From JAAZGD01 sp964383845 (lineage in GTDB: Bacteria > Bacillota > Clostridia > Peptostreptococcales > Anaerovoracaceae), in assembly GCA_964383845.1 (NCBI GenBank), contig CAYLIF010000001.1, forward strand, positions 62,001 through 126,000: 64,000 nt of DNA. Reading direction: 5' to 3'. Position 1 is the stretch's first letter; each line of letters starts with the position of its first letter. Of the stretch, positions 1 through 9,180 are shown piece after piece. The notes below the pieces were generated by a model that saw nothing but the letters and a program-made list of their open reading frames with translations, was not told the DNA's origin and did no database searches. Made by a program: the position numbers and the translations under genes.

Positions 1-534
1 CATATTTTTCAGCACTTTGCTGAAATCTAGCATACTCACACCTATAAGTGCGGGCATTTTTTCGGCAGCCATCTCAATCATGGCGATTTTACCGCTGGTA
101 AAAATACCGTTACTCAAAGTATATTTTTCTACCAAGTATTTATAGATTTCCAAAGTAATAGATAAGTCTGGATTCACTATGGAATCCAACTGAAAAGAGT
201 CCTTTAAAAAATCAAACTGATTCATATGCTCAGGACCTCTGACCCTTGCTATTACAGTAGAACATCCAAGTTTTTTCGCGCTAGATGCTATTATTATATT
301 TTTCTCATCTTTGTCTGTAGTGGCAAGGAGATAATCATAGGAAGCTATATTAATATCTTCTAGAACATTCTTCTGCTTGGCATTGGCATTAACAGTTAAT
401 ATGTCCATCTGGCTAGAGAGCCTTGCTAGCACTTCCTCATCTTTATCTATTACTGTTACAGAATGATCGCCTCCTAAAAGTGCTTCTGTAACTTTCATAC
501 CTAATTTGCCTGCTCCAGCAATTGCAATTTTCAT
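1..534 (-). CDS. TrkA-type potassium uptake regulator, N-terminal part (runs off the window)
   Basis: Reading the minus strand from the ATG at 534-532 gives an uninterrupted 178-residue frame that leaves the window at base 1, so the C-terminus is missing. The protein opens with a Rossmann nucleotide-binding motif (MKIAIAGAGKLGMKV) and an acidic residue ending the second strand (VTVIDKDEE), then ATTDKDEKN, the pattern of RCK/TrkA-N domains that bind NAD(H) or nucleotides and gate Trk/Ktr potassium channels from the cytoplasm. A good ribosome-binding site (AGGAG in minus sense) lies just before the start. It is divergent from ftsZ. The partner membrane subunit is not visible. It could instead be another RCK-domain protein, since only the N-terminal domain and the start of what follows are seen. 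Confidence 0.8.
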   Translation of the reverse strand, partial: MKIAIAGAGKLGMKVTEALLGGDHSVTVIDKDEEVLARLSSQMDILTVNANAKQKNVLEDINIASYDYLLATTDKDEKNIIIASSAKKLGCSTVIARVRGPEHMNQFDFLKDSFQLDSIVNPDLSITLEIYKYLVEKYTLSNGIFTSGKIAMIEMAAEKMPALIGVSMLDFSKVLKNM

Positions 535-664
535 TGAAACTCCTTTATCATCTATTAGATTCTTTGTATTTTATCACTCATTACATTATAAGCAATATTT
601 ATTTGAAATAACAGGGCTATTGAGGTAAAATCTTATATTTTTTCTACGTTTTGAGGCATGTTTA

Positions 665-673
665 TGGTATAAT
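665..673 (+). promoter_or_regulatory. Extended -10 promoter of ftsZ
   Basis: The sequence TGGTATAAT is a perfect -10 hexamer (668-673) preceded by the TG of an extended -10 element. The region 17 bases upstream has no convincing -35, which fits extended -10 promoters. It lies about 55 bases before the ftsZ start. Confidence 0.55.
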
Positions 674-726
674 GCAACATATGTATATAATGAAACCATT
701 AAAGGATTCGTAGGAGGGTCTTGTTG

Positions 727-1866
727 ATGTTAAAATTTGAAGCGAGCGAACAAAATACTGCTAAACTAATGGTCATCGGTGTAGGTGGTGGAGGTTGCAA
801 TGCAGTAAACAGAATGATTGAATCAGGGATGCGAGGAGTTCGTCTAGTTGCGGTAAACACCGACAAACAAGCATTGAATTGCTCTCAAGCCGAAACTAAA
901 ATGCAAATTGGAGAGAAATTGACCCGAGGTCTTGGGGCAGGAGCAAACCCTGAAATAGGACAAAGGGCAGCAGAAGAGAGCATTGAAGAGATTATAAAAA
1001 TTATGGATGGTTCCGACATGGTATTTATAACCGCAGGAATGGGCGGTGGAACAGGAACTGGAGCTGCTCCAATTATCGCAAAGGCAGCTAAAGATCTAGG
1101 AATATTAACTGTTGGAGTTGTTACTAAGCCTTTTACATTTGAAGGCAAGAAAAGAATGAGTCATGCTGAGCTAGGAATTAAGTTCCTTAAAAAATATGTT
1201 GATTCCCTAGTTATTGTTCCCAACGATAAGCTCTTGCAAGTAGCAGAAAAAAACACCACTATGTTGGAAGCTTTTAATATGGCCGATGATGTCCTTAAGC
1301 AAGGTGTTCGAGGGATTTCTGATATTATTGCAGAAGCGGGTATTATCAACCAAGATTTCGCTGACGTGGATACAATCATGCGTGATCGTGGCGTTGCCCA
1401 CATGGGCGTAGGTCATGGTAGCGGAGAAGGAAGGGTAAACCAAGCCGTTAAAGAAGCAATAGAAAGCCCAATGCTAGAAACCAGCATAAGTGGAGCAAAA
1501 GCCATATTGTTAAATGTTCTTGGCGGATATGATTTAGGCATGGTTGAGGTTAATGAAATCGCAGATCAAGTTCAAAAGGCTTCTGACGACGACGCTATCC
1601 TTATCTTTGGAGCTTCTGTCAGAGAAGAGCTTAGCGAAGAAATTGTTGTAACAGTAATAGCAACAGGATTTGATAATAGACCCTCTGATGCTCTAAATAG
1701 ATTGATTTCTGAACCAGGTGAAAACGAAGATGATTTGACTAGTGGGGCAAATATACCAGGGCAAATAGACAACCCTTATGACACCATGGACTCATTACAC
1801 TCCACAAAGAGTACTTTTGATATACCTGTATTCTTAAAAGGTGGAAAGAAAAATGAGGAAGACTAG
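727..1866 (+). CDS. ftsZ: Cell division protein FtsZ
   Basis: FtsZ is the tubulin-like GTPase that polymerises into the cytokinetic Z ring. The 379-residue protein has the N-terminal nucleotide-binding glycines (VIGVGGGGCNAV), the tubulin signature GGGTGTG at about residues 106-112, the T7-loop region (NQDFADVDTIM) and a C-terminal conserved peptide (DIPVFLK) of the sort bound by FtsA or SepF. Length is normal. ATG 727 is preferred: AGGAGGG at 712-718 is correctly spaced for it, and two TTG codons at 721 and 724 precede it in frame. The gene stands alone here, not in a dcw cluster, with its own extended -10 promoter and a terminator directly after it. Confidence 0.97.
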   Translation: MLKFEASEQNTAKLMVIGVGGGGCNAVNRMIESGMRGVRLVAVNTDKQALNCSQAETKMQIGEKLTRGLGAGANPEIGQRAAEESIEEIIKIMDGSDMVFITAGMGGGTGTGAAPIIAKAAKDLGILTVGVVTKPFTFEGKKRMSHAELGIKFLKKYVDSLVIVPNDKLLQVAEKNTTMLEAFNMADDVLKQGVRGISDIIAEAGIINQDFADVDTIMRDRGVAHMGVGHGSGEGRVNQAVKEAIESPMLETSISGAKAILLNVLGGYDLGMVEVNEIADQVQKASDDDAILIFGASVREELSEEIVVTVIATGFDNRPSDALNRLISEPGENEDDLTSGANIPGQIDNPYDTMDSLHSTKSTFDIPVFLKGGKKNEED

Positions 1867-1884
1867 TATACTATTTTAGCATCT

Positions 1885-1907
1885 AGCCGGTTTATGCCGG
1901 CTTTTTA
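1885..1907 (+). terminator. Intrinsic terminator after ftsZ
   Basis: AGCCGG (1885-1890), a six-base loop and CCGGCT (1897-1902) form a perfect hairpin followed by a run of T. It ends the ftsZ transcript before the rRNA methyltransferase gene. Confidence 0.85.
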
Positions 1908-1946
1908 TCGTTTAGAATCTTGTTATGTTAAGATCATGGGTGGTAT

Positions 1947-2738
1947 ATGAACAAAATCTTGGATATAACATCTCGGGATAACCCTCTATATAAGCAAACA
2001 AAAAAGCTTCTTGGGAAAAAAACTAGAGATGGGTTAGGGCGGTATCTCATTGAGGGAAACAACTTGATGGAAGAAGCTCTTAATTATGAAGCCCCAATTC
2101 TCTATATTATATTGCGAAATGATTATGATATTCAGAATTCTCGCGTCTTTCAAAGAAAACAGATTCCCGGGCAAATAAATATTTACATGTTGGAAAGTCA
2201 TTTGTTCGATGATTTAGCGGATACTATTACCAGCCAAGGGATTATAGGGGTTGTTGAGAAACCCGAAACAAAATCTTTTCCAACTGATGGGAACATTGTT
2301 GTTTTTGACCGACTACAAGACCCTGGAAATATAGGGTCAATTATACGAACTGCAGAAGCCGCAGGCTATGTAGGAGTGGGAATATTAAAAGGCACTGGCG
2401 ATGTTTTTAGTCCAAAAGTGGTAAGAGGTGCAGCCGGATCATTATTTCGTATGCCTATTTTATTTTTTGAAAGCCGAGAAGATTTTCTGGCCTCTCCAGC
2501 TGCAAAAGAACGGCGATTGGTGGCAAGCAGTTTAAAAGCAAAACGATATTATTATCAAGAAGATATAAGCCGAAGAATTGCACTAATTATTGGCAATGAA
2601 GGTCAAGGAATTGACCCTCTGCTAGAAGAACAGTGCGATATCTCAATTAAAATACCAATGAAAGGCAATATGGATTCTTTGAATGTGGCTGTGGCTGCAG
2701 GCATATTAATGTATGAATCTATGAGGAACAAGGGATGA
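1947..2738 (+). CDS. SpoU/TrmH-family 2'-O-ribose RNA methyltransferase
   Basis: The 263-residue protein shows the three SPOUT-class motifs in order: motif 1 (DRLQDPGNIGSIIRTAEAAG, about residues 117-136), motif 2 (LIIGNEGQGI) and motif 3 (IKIPMKGNMDSLNVAVAAGI), which build the trefoil-knot S-adenosylmethionine site. An N-terminal RNA-binding substrate domain precedes them. Family members methylate ribose 2'-OH groups in 23S rRNA or tRNA; which nucleotide is modified cannot be told from sequence. Its stop overlaps the pheS start in an ATGA arrangement. A gene of this family upstream of pheS is also seen in Bacillus (ysgA), supporting an ancient translation operon. Confidence 0.9.
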   Translation: MNKILDITSRDNPLYKQTKKLLGKKTRDGLGRYLIEGNNLMEEALNYEAPILYIILRNDYDIQNSRVFQRKQIPGQINIYMLESHLFDDLADTITSQGIIGVVEKPETKSFPTDGNIVVFDRLQDPGNIGSIIRTAEAAGYVGVGILKGTGDVFSPKVVRGAAGSLFRMPILFFESREDFLASPAAKERRLVASSLKAKRYYYQEDISRRIALIIGNEGQGIDPLLEEQCDISIKIPMKGNMDSLNVAVAAGILMYESMRNKG

Positions 2739-3757
2739 AAGAGTCTTTAAATAAAATTTTAGAAGAAGCAAAACTACAAACAGAAAGAGCAACATCTCTT
2801 GGAGAGATGGAGGATATCAGAGTTAAGTTGTTGGGGAAAAAAAGCCAACTAACAGAAATTCTAAGATCAATGGGCAAATTGTCCCCTGAGGAAAGAAAAG
2901 AGCTAGGGCTAGAAGCCAACAAGGTTAGGAGCTCAATAGAAATCCTCTTGGAAGAAAAACTCAAAGAAGTGAAGGAGAAGTCTCTGAAACAACAGTTTGA
3001 AAAAGAGAGAATTGATGTAACTGAGCCTGGTATTCCTTGTAATTTAGGAAGCAAACATCTAATAACATTAACCATCGATGAGATTTCTAGAATTTTCATG
3101 AGCATGGGCTTTTCGGTATCTGAAGGACCTGAAATTGAGACTGTGTTCCACAATTTCGATGCACTTAATGCCCCAAAGAATCATCCTTCCAGAGATCAAA
3201 GTGACACTTTCTATATTACTGAAGATGTCTTATTGAGAACTCAAACATCGCCGGTACAGGTAAGAACAATAAAAAATGAGAAACCGCCTATTAAGGTTAT
3301 ATCACCAGGTCGTTGTTTTAGATGCGACTCTCCAGATGCTACCCACTCACCTATGTTTCATCAAATTGAGGGACTTTTAGTTGATGAGGGAGTAGCTATG
3401 ACTGACCTTAAAGGTTGTCTTGATATAATGGCAAAACAGTTATTTGGATCTGATACACAAACGAAATTTAGACCTCACCATTTCCCATTCACTGAACCGT
3501 CAGCCGAGATGGATGTAAGTTGTTTTAAGTGCGGAGGAAAAGGTTGTAATATTTGCAAAGGTTCTGGATGGATAGAGATTTTGGGATGCGGAATGGTCCA
3601 CCCAAACGTTCTAGAAGTTGGAGGTATTGATACAGAGAAATACACAGGGTTCGCTTTTGGTATGGGTGTAGAGAGAATTGCCATGTTGCGTCACGAAGTA
3701 GATGATATTAGACTATTTTATGAAAACGATATGCGATTCATCAATCAATTCAAATAG
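2735..3757 (+). CDS. pheS: Phenylalanine-tRNA ligase alpha subunit
   Basis: PheS is the catalytic class II subunit of the alpha2-beta2 enzyme that charges tRNA-Phe. The 340 residues comprise an N-terminal coiled-coil that binds tRNA (about 1-95), then the catalytic core with the motif 2 region (RCFRCDSPDATHSPMFHQIEG), the FRPHHFPFTEPSAE segment that contributes to the phenylalanine pocket, and motif 3 (GFAFGMGVERIAML). A cysteine-rich stretch (CFKCGGKGCNICKG) could bind a metal, as in other clostridial and bacillar PheS. The start overlaps the preceding stop by four bases, implying translational coupling, and pheT follows 12 bases downstream. Confidence 0.98.
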   Translation: MKESLNKILEEAKLQTERATSLGEMEDIRVKLLGKKSQLTEILRSMGKLSPEERKELGLEANKVRSSIEILLEEKLKEVKEKSLKQQFEKERIDVTEPGIPCNLGSKHLITLTIDEISRIFMSMGFSVSEGPEIETVFHNFDALNAPKNHPSRDQSDTFYITEDVLLRTQTSPVQVRTIKNEKPPIKVISPGRCFRCDSPDATHSPMFHQIEGLLVDEGVAMTDLKGCLDIMAKQLFGSDTQTKFRPHHFPFTEPSAEMDVSCFKCGGKGCNICKGSGWIEILGCGMVHPNVLEVGGIDTEKYTGFAFGMGVERIAMLRHEVDDIRLFYENDMRFINQFK

Positions 3758-3769
3758 GAGGTTCTATCG

Positions 3770-6208
3770 ATGCTAGTTCCCATTTTATGGTTAAAAGATT
3801 ATACAGAGGTTAACGACTCTATAGAAATATTTTGCGAGAAGATGATAATGTCGGGCTCTAATTTAGAAGGCGTTAAAAATGTCGGTCAAGGGATACAAGG
3901 AGTTATTGTCGGAAAGATTGCTAAAATTGATCCACATCCTAATGCAGACAAATTAGTGATTTGTCGTGTTGACATCGGGGAAAGTGAACTTAGAGATATT
4001 GTGACAGGTGCCAAGAATGTTTTTGAAGGAGCCATAGTTCCAGTTGCTTTGGCAGGTTCACGTATTCCAGGGCCTCTTCATGGGCAAGTGAAAAAAGAGG
4101 GTGGCGTGGTTTTAGAAAAGGGAGAGATAAGAGGGGTCATTTCTGACGGAATGTTATGTTCTTGTAGCGAGCTTGGCTTTGAAGATAAGGTCGTTCCTCT
4201 TTTTCATAGAGATGGAATTTGGATTTTAAATGATACTATAGAGGATCCTGTTTTGGGTTCCGACTTTGCTGAAATAATGGGATTAGAAAATCAGGTTGTT
4301 GATTTTGAGATAACACCTAATCGTCCTGATTGCCTTTCTATGATAGGTATGGCAAGAGAATCTGCAGCTACATTTCAAAAGAATGTAAAGGTTCCTAAAA
4401 GTGAAATCAAGGTTAAGGAGAGTAAAGGACAAGATTATCTCCAAATAGAGATAAAAAAACCTGATCTTTGCAGAAGATATGTTGCAAGGATTGTTAGTGA
4501 TGTCACTATCAAACAGTCTCCTTGGTGGCTTCAAAAACGACTTATGTTAGCAGGTATGAGGCCAATTAATAACATTGTTGATATTACTAATTTTGTTATG
4601 CTTGAATTTGGCGAGCCGATTCACGCCTTTGATATAAGACAAATTGAGGGGGGGAAGATTGTTGTAGATACTTCTGCACCTGGAGAAACTTTTACAACCC
4701 TTGATGGCATCGAGAGAGATCTGCCTGAAAACACCCTCATGATAAAAGATGGGGTTAAATCCTTGGGAATAGCAGGAATAATGGGGGGCTTAAATTCTGA
4801 AATTGTAGATGATACAAGAACCATTTTAATAGAAGGAGCAAATTTCAATGCGGACTCTATTAGAGGGAGTTCTAAAAAAATGGGTCTTCGAACGGAAGCC
4901 AGCTCTAGATTCGAAAAAGGTATGGATGCAAACCTATGCAAACAAGCGGTAGATAGAGTAGCTTATCTAATGGAAGAACTAGGTGCAGGAAAAGTTGTAG
5001 CACAAGAAATTGACCAGTATCCTACCCCAATGGAATCAAAGCCTTGTTCTATTAGAGTAAGCAGAATAAGCCATATAATGGGGGTTTCCTTAACAACTGA
5101 AGAGGTTAAGGGTATACTTTCACGGCTAGAAATGATAGTAACTGGAGATGGAGACTTGCTTACAGTAACTCCCCCAACAGTACGTCAAGATTTAGAAAAA
5201 GAAATTGACTACGTAGAAGAAGTAGCCCGTATTTACGGATATGACAAACTGCCGGTAACTGTACACAAGGGAAATAGTGCAGCAAAGAAAAGCGAAAAAA
5301 GGCAACTCATAGATTTAACAAAGGAGACTCTTTGTGCATTAGGGTTTAGTGAAATACAGACGTATAGCTTTGTGAGCCCGAAAGGTATAGACATGATCCG
5401 ACTACCCCAAGATGCAAAAGAAAAAGATTTTGTGAGACTCATAAACCCTTTGGGTGAAGAAAACGCAGTTATGCGTACCTTATTAACTCCCAATATGTTA
5501 GAGACTTTGGGAAGAAACTACACACGGAAAATAGGCCAAGTCAAAGCATTTGAGATTGGCAACACCTTTCACGGCTTAGGAACTATAGAAAATGGCCTAC
5601 CAATTGAGGAACTTTCCTTGGTCTTAGGTTGTTATGGCAAAGAAGAAAGTTTTTTTACCCTGAAAGGAATCATTTCTGAGTTATTAGTTAAATTAGGTGT
5701 CCCTCAGCTTGAATACCAGCCATCAGAAGGAAGTGGAACATATCATCCAGGACGTTGTGCAAGTATGTTAATAGGGGATATCTCTATTGGAATAATTGGT
5801 GAAATACACCCGGAGGTTGCAAAGAATTATGGGATTGATACCAAGGTATACATTGCTGAACTCCACTATGACCAACTTATGAAAATGGCTGACATAAAGA
5901 GGGTATACTCACCCCTAGCTAAATATCCTGCAATTGATAGAGATATAGCTCTTCTTGTAAAAGAAGACACCCAAGTAGGAGAACTAGAGAAGATAATTAA
6001 GTCTCATGGAAGTGAACTATTAGAAGATGTTCAACTCTTTGACGTATATAGAGGTAATCAAGTTGAAGAAGGGAAAAAATCCTGTGCCTTTACTTTGCTT
6101 TACCGTGCAAAGGACCGAACACTTAAAGATGAAGAGGTGAATACTATTCACCAAGAAGTTTTAAATGCTTTGAAAGAAGAAGCTAATGCAGTATTGCGAG
6201 AAATTTAG
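3770..6208 (+). CDS. pheT: Phenylalanine-tRNA ligase beta subunit
   Basis: PheT is the large, non-catalytic subunit that provides tRNA binding and editing of mischarged Tyr-tRNA-Phe. At 812 residues it has the usual length and order: an EMAP/OB-type tRNA-binding domain (about 40-150, with PHPNADKLVICRVDIG), B3/B4 editing domain (about 205-375), B5 domain (about 400-475), a degenerate class II core (about 490-680) and the C-terminal ferredoxin-like anticodon-binding domain (about 715-812, YPAIDRDIALLVKEDT). An AGGAGG ribosome-binding site is properly spaced before ATG 3770. It is co-transcribed with pheS and probably with zapA 14 bases downstream. Confidence 0.98.
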   Translation: MLVPILWLKDYTEVNDSIEIFCEKMIMSGSNLEGVKNVGQGIQGVIVGKIAKIDPHPNADKLVICRVDIGESELRDIVTGAKNVFEGAIVPVALAGSRIPGPLHGQVKKEGGVVLEKGEIRGVISDGMLCSCSELGFEDKVVPLFHRDGIWILNDTIEDPVLGSDFAEIMGLENQVVDFEITPNRPDCLSMIGMARESAATFQKNVKVPKSEIKVKESKGQDYLQIEIKKPDLCRRYVARIVSDVTIKQSPWWLQKRLMLAGMRPINNIVDITNFVMLEFGEPIHAFDIRQIEGGKIVVDTSAPGETFTTLDGIERDLPENTLMIKDGVKSLGIAGIMGGLNSEIVDDTRTILIEGANFNADSIRGSSKKMGLRTEASSRFEKGMDANLCKQAVDRVAYLMEELGAGKVVAQEIDQYPTPMESKPCSIRVSRISHIMGVSLTTEEVKGILSRLEMIVTGDGDLLTVTPPTVRQDLEKEIDYVEEVARIYGYDKLPVTVHKGNSAAKKSEKRQLIDLTKETLCALGFSEIQTYSFVSPKGIDMIRLPQDAKEKDFVRLINPLGEENAVMRTLLTPNMLETLGRNYTRKIGQVKAFEIGNTFHGLGTIENGLPIEELSLVLGCYGKEESFFTLKGIISELLVKLGVPQLEYQPSEGSGTYHPGRCASMLIGDISIGIIGEIHPEVAKNYGIDTKVYIAELHYDQLMKMADIKRVYSPLAKYPAIDRDIALLVKEDTQVGELEKIIKSHGSELLEDVQLFDVYRGNQVEEGKKSCAFTLLYRAKDRTLKDEEVNTIHQEVLNALKEEANAVLREI

Positions 6209-6222
6209 GAGAGGAAAGGGCT

Positions 6223-6777
6223 ATGGACAAGAATAGGGTTAGTGTTAAGATTTACGGACAGGAGTACGTGCTTTCTGGCGACAAATCAAGAGATCATATA
6301 ATGAAGGTGGCAGATTACGTTAATACTAAGATGTATGAATTAGCGGCTGAGGCTGAAGGCATTGCCCTATCATCTTTAGGAGTTTTGACCGCAGTTAATG
6401 TTTCGGACGATTATTTTGACGCATTGGGAGAAGCCAATAACTTAAAAAGAGAAAATGTGCAACTTGAAAAAGATGGTGCTCACTATATTCAGCTTTGGGA
6501 AGAAGCTAAAAGAAGCATTATCGATTACAAGGAAGATTCACAGGCAATCTTGGATCAAAAAAGAGAATTGCTTGCAACAATTGAACAGCAAGTAGAGGAA
6601 ATCCAGCAGCTTAAAGAAGAAGTAAAAGACGCAGAAGCCAAAGGAGCTATTAGTTCACAAAACATTCTTCAAGATCTTGAAAAAAAATGCCGTGATTTAG
6701 AAAACAGCTTTTTTGATGTTCAGATGGAGAACATCCAACTGAAAAGCGAATTAGAGCGACTAAGAAAGGATGAATAA
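6223..6777 (+). CDS. zapA: Cell division protein ZapA, long form
   Basis: ZapA binds and bundles FtsZ protofilaments. The N-terminal 90 residues match the ZapA fold: VSVKIYGQEYVLSGDKSRDHIMKVADYVN, then a long helix. The remaining residues up to 184 are a continuous predicted coiled coil rich in E, K and Q, making the protein about twice the length of Bacillus ZapA. Position between pheT and mutS2 is the common Firmicutes arrangement, which supports the call. The downstream mutS2 starts three bases after its stop, so the two are likely one transcript. What the long coiled coil binds is not known from sequence. Confidence 0.88.
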   Translation: MDKNRVSVKIYGQEYVLSGDKSRDHIMKVADYVNTKMYELAAEAEGIALSSLGVLTAVNVSDDYFDALGEANNLKRENVQLEKDGAHYIQLWEEAKRSIIDYKEDSQAILDQKRELLATIEQQVEEIQQLKEEVKDAEAKGAISSQNILQDLEKKCRDLENSFFDVQMENIQLKSELERLRKDE

Positions 6778-6780
6778 TAC

Positions 6781-9156
6781 ATGGACCAAAGGGCAAAACG
6801 GGTTTTAGAATATGATAAAATCATAGAGCGATTGGGATCTCATGGAGCTTCTTCCCTAGCGCGCGAGAGGATCAAAGAAATGGAGCCCAAAACAGACGGG
6901 CGCATTATAAAAGATCTTTTAGCAGAAACCAGCGAAGCCCTTGATGTTATTGTAAAAAAAGGACCTTTACCTCTTGGTAATTTTTATGACATTCGACTAG
7001 CTCTAGAGCTTTCAAAAAAAGGGGGGACCCTTACAATGAAACAGCTACTAGAGGTTTTATATAATATGAACACGGCTGCTAATATTATTTCTTTTCTGAA
7101 AAGCGATCTCCCGGAGATCCCTATTATCAGGAGCTTAGCAGACTTGTTGATAGCACCAAAAGATTTGAGAAGTGAAATCGATCGCTGTATTTTAAGTGAA
7201 GAAGAGATGGCAGACAATGCCTCATCTGAGTTAAGATCTCTGAGACGTAACATATTAAGGCAGAATGATGCTATTCGAAATAGAATGAACCAGATGCTAA
7301 GCTCTGCGGACAACAAGACATACTTGCAAGATGCTATTATAACTATGAGGCAAGGACGCTATGTAATTCCTGTAAAGCAAGAGCACCGCAATAAATTTCC
7401 GGGCATGATTCACGATCAATCAGCAAGTGGAGCAACACTCTTCATTGAGCCCCAAGTGATAGTTAACTTAAACAATGAGCTTAGAGAACTTGAGATGGCA
7501 GAAGAAGCCGAAGTTCAAAGGATACTGTCAGACTTAACCCAATATGTGGCCCAATATTATAGCGATCTTGTTAATAATCAAGAACTGTTAATCCAGTTGG
7601 ATGTGATTTTTGCAAAAGGGAAACTCTCCTATGAAATGGATGGGGTGGAAGGGGAAATTGTCGATAACGGGGTTTTGGAATTAATCGGTGCAAGGCATCC
7701 GTTAATTGATCCTAAGTCTGTAGTTCCTGTTTCCGTATATATAGGTAAAGACTACAATGCTCTTATAATAACAGGACCTAACACTGGAGGGAAAACTGTT
7801 ACATTAAAGACTACGGGACTACTAGTGATGATGGCTCAATCTGGGCTTCACATTCCTTGTTCTCAAGGAAGCAGAGTACCAGTATTTGAAAAGATATATG
7901 CCGACATTGGAGATGAGCAAAGTATTGAACAGAGTCTGAGTACATTCTCATCTCATATGAAAAACATAGTGAATATAGTGAAAGAAAGCAACAAGAAAAC
8001 ATTGGTGCTTTTAGATGAATTGGGGGCTGGCACGGACCCTACCGAAGGAGCTGCTTTAGGAATAGCAATCCTAAAAGATTTAGATCAAAAGGGAGCAACT
8101 GTTCTTGCCACAACTCACTATACAGAATTAAAAAAATATGCCATATCTACCGAGGGCGTGGAAAACGCCTCTATGGAATTTGATATTGAAACCTTGAGCC
8201 CTACATATAAACTAGTATTGGGGATACCTGGGAAATCCAATGCTTTTGAAATATCAGGAAAACTCGGTTTGTCAAAATCTATTATTGAATTAGCCAGAAG
8301 CCTGCTAGATGGCAATGCACTGGAATTTGAAGAAGTGATAACAGCCCTAGAGGCAGACAAAAAGGCAGCAGCTGTTTTAAAAGACGAAGCATTAACTTTG
8401 AACTTAGCCATGAAAAAAGAAAAAGACGATTTAAAGGCTGCAGAGAAAAAACTTGCTCAACAAAAAGAAAAGATTCTACAAGAGGCTAAACTTGAGGCAA
8501 GAGAACTAGTTGCCGAAGCGAAAGAATCCGCCTTGCAGATTACAAAAGAATTAAAAGAACTAGCAAGGGAAGAAAGCTTAGGACAGAGAACGCAAAAACT
8601 TCAGGATGCTAAATCCAACCTTAAAAAATTAGACAATCGCTACAGAGATACATTGGTTACCAAAGAAAATCCAAACCCATTAAGGCACCATGAGATAGAA
8701 ATAGGAAAAAGAGTCAGGGTTCTTACCCTAGATCAAATTGGTGAAGTTTTGACCTTACCTGATGAAAAGGGTGAATTATTAATTCAGGTTGGAATACTAA
8801 AGGTAAATTCTCGTTTAAGTGATATAATACCTATTGAAGAAAACAGAGTGAGAAAAAAACCCTCAAAAGTGGGTGGGGGAGTATCATATATTGGTAAAAG
8901 CAAAGCATGTCCCATGAGCATCAATGTTCAAGGAGAGAATCTTGACAGTGCTATGATGGATGTAGATAAGTATTTAGATAATGCGTATATGGCGGGATTG
9001 AAGAAGGTAACGGTAATTCATGGCCGTGGAGAAGGCATCTTAAGACAAGGTCTTCATGATATGTTTAAAAACCACAAACACGTGGTCTCATTTCAAAAAG
9101 GTAGCTATAACGAAGGTGGAGATGGAGTAACAATAGTAACTCTAACAGAAAAATAA
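6781..9156 (+). CDS. mutS2: MutS2 family ATPase with Smr domain
   Basis: MutS2 is a MutS-like ABC ATPase. In Bacillus subtilis it acts on collided ribosomes, and it has also been linked to suppression of recombination. This 791-residue protein has a core/clamp region (about 1-310), the Walker A motif GPNTGGKT at 332-339, Walker B (LVLLDELGAGTDPTEGAAL), a coiled coil (about 510-610), a KOW-like segment (about 635-685) and a C-terminal Smr domain (about 715-791). The Smr motif HGRGEGILR is intact, but the upstream LDLRG motif associated with nuclease activity in some members reads INVQGE. It follows zapA closely and precedes argS by 24 bases. Confidence 0.95.
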   Translation: MDQRAKRVLEYDKIIERLGSHGASSLARERIKEMEPKTDGRIIKDLLAETSEALDVIVKKGPLPLGNFYDIRLALELSKKGGTLTMKQLLEVLYNMNTAANIISFLKSDLPEIPIIRSLADLLIAPKDLRSEIDRCILSEEEMADNASSELRSLRRNILRQNDAIRNRMNQMLSSADNKTYLQDAIITMRQGRYVIPVKQEHRNKFPGMIHDQSASGATLFIEPQVIVNLNNELRELEMAEEAEVQRILSDLTQYVAQYYSDLVNNQELLIQLDVIFAKGKLSYEMDGVEGEIVDNGVLELIGARHPLIDPKSVVPVSVYIGKDYNALIITGPNTGGKTVTLKTTGLLVMMAQSGLHIPCSQGSRVPVFEKIYADIGDEQSIEQSLSTFSSHMKNIVNIVKESNKKTLVLLDELGAGTDPTEGAALGIAILKDLDQKGATVLATTHYTELKKYAISTEGVENASMEFDIETLSPTYKLVLGIPGKSNAFEISGKLGLSKSIIELARSLLDGNALEFEEVITALEADKKAAAVLKDEALTLNLAMKKEKDDLKAAEKKLAQQKEKILQEAKLEARELVAEAKESALQITKELKELAREESLGQRTQKLQDAKSNLKKLDNRYRDTLVTKENPNPLRHHEIEIGKRVRVLTLDQIGEVLTLPDEKGELLIQVGILKVNSRLSDIIPIEENRVRKKPSKVGGGVSYIGKSKACPMSINVQGENLDSAMMDVDKYLDNAYMAGLKKVTVIHGRGEGILRQGLHDMFKNHKHVVSFQKGSYNEGGDGVTIVTLTEK

Positions 9157-9180
9157 AAAGTTATTGAACGAGGAGAATAA

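Noticed and set aside
885..2738. Several antisense open frames over ftsZ and the rRNA methyltransferase gene
   Set aside because: They overlap highly conserved genes in full, have no ribosome-binding site and are explained by codon composition.
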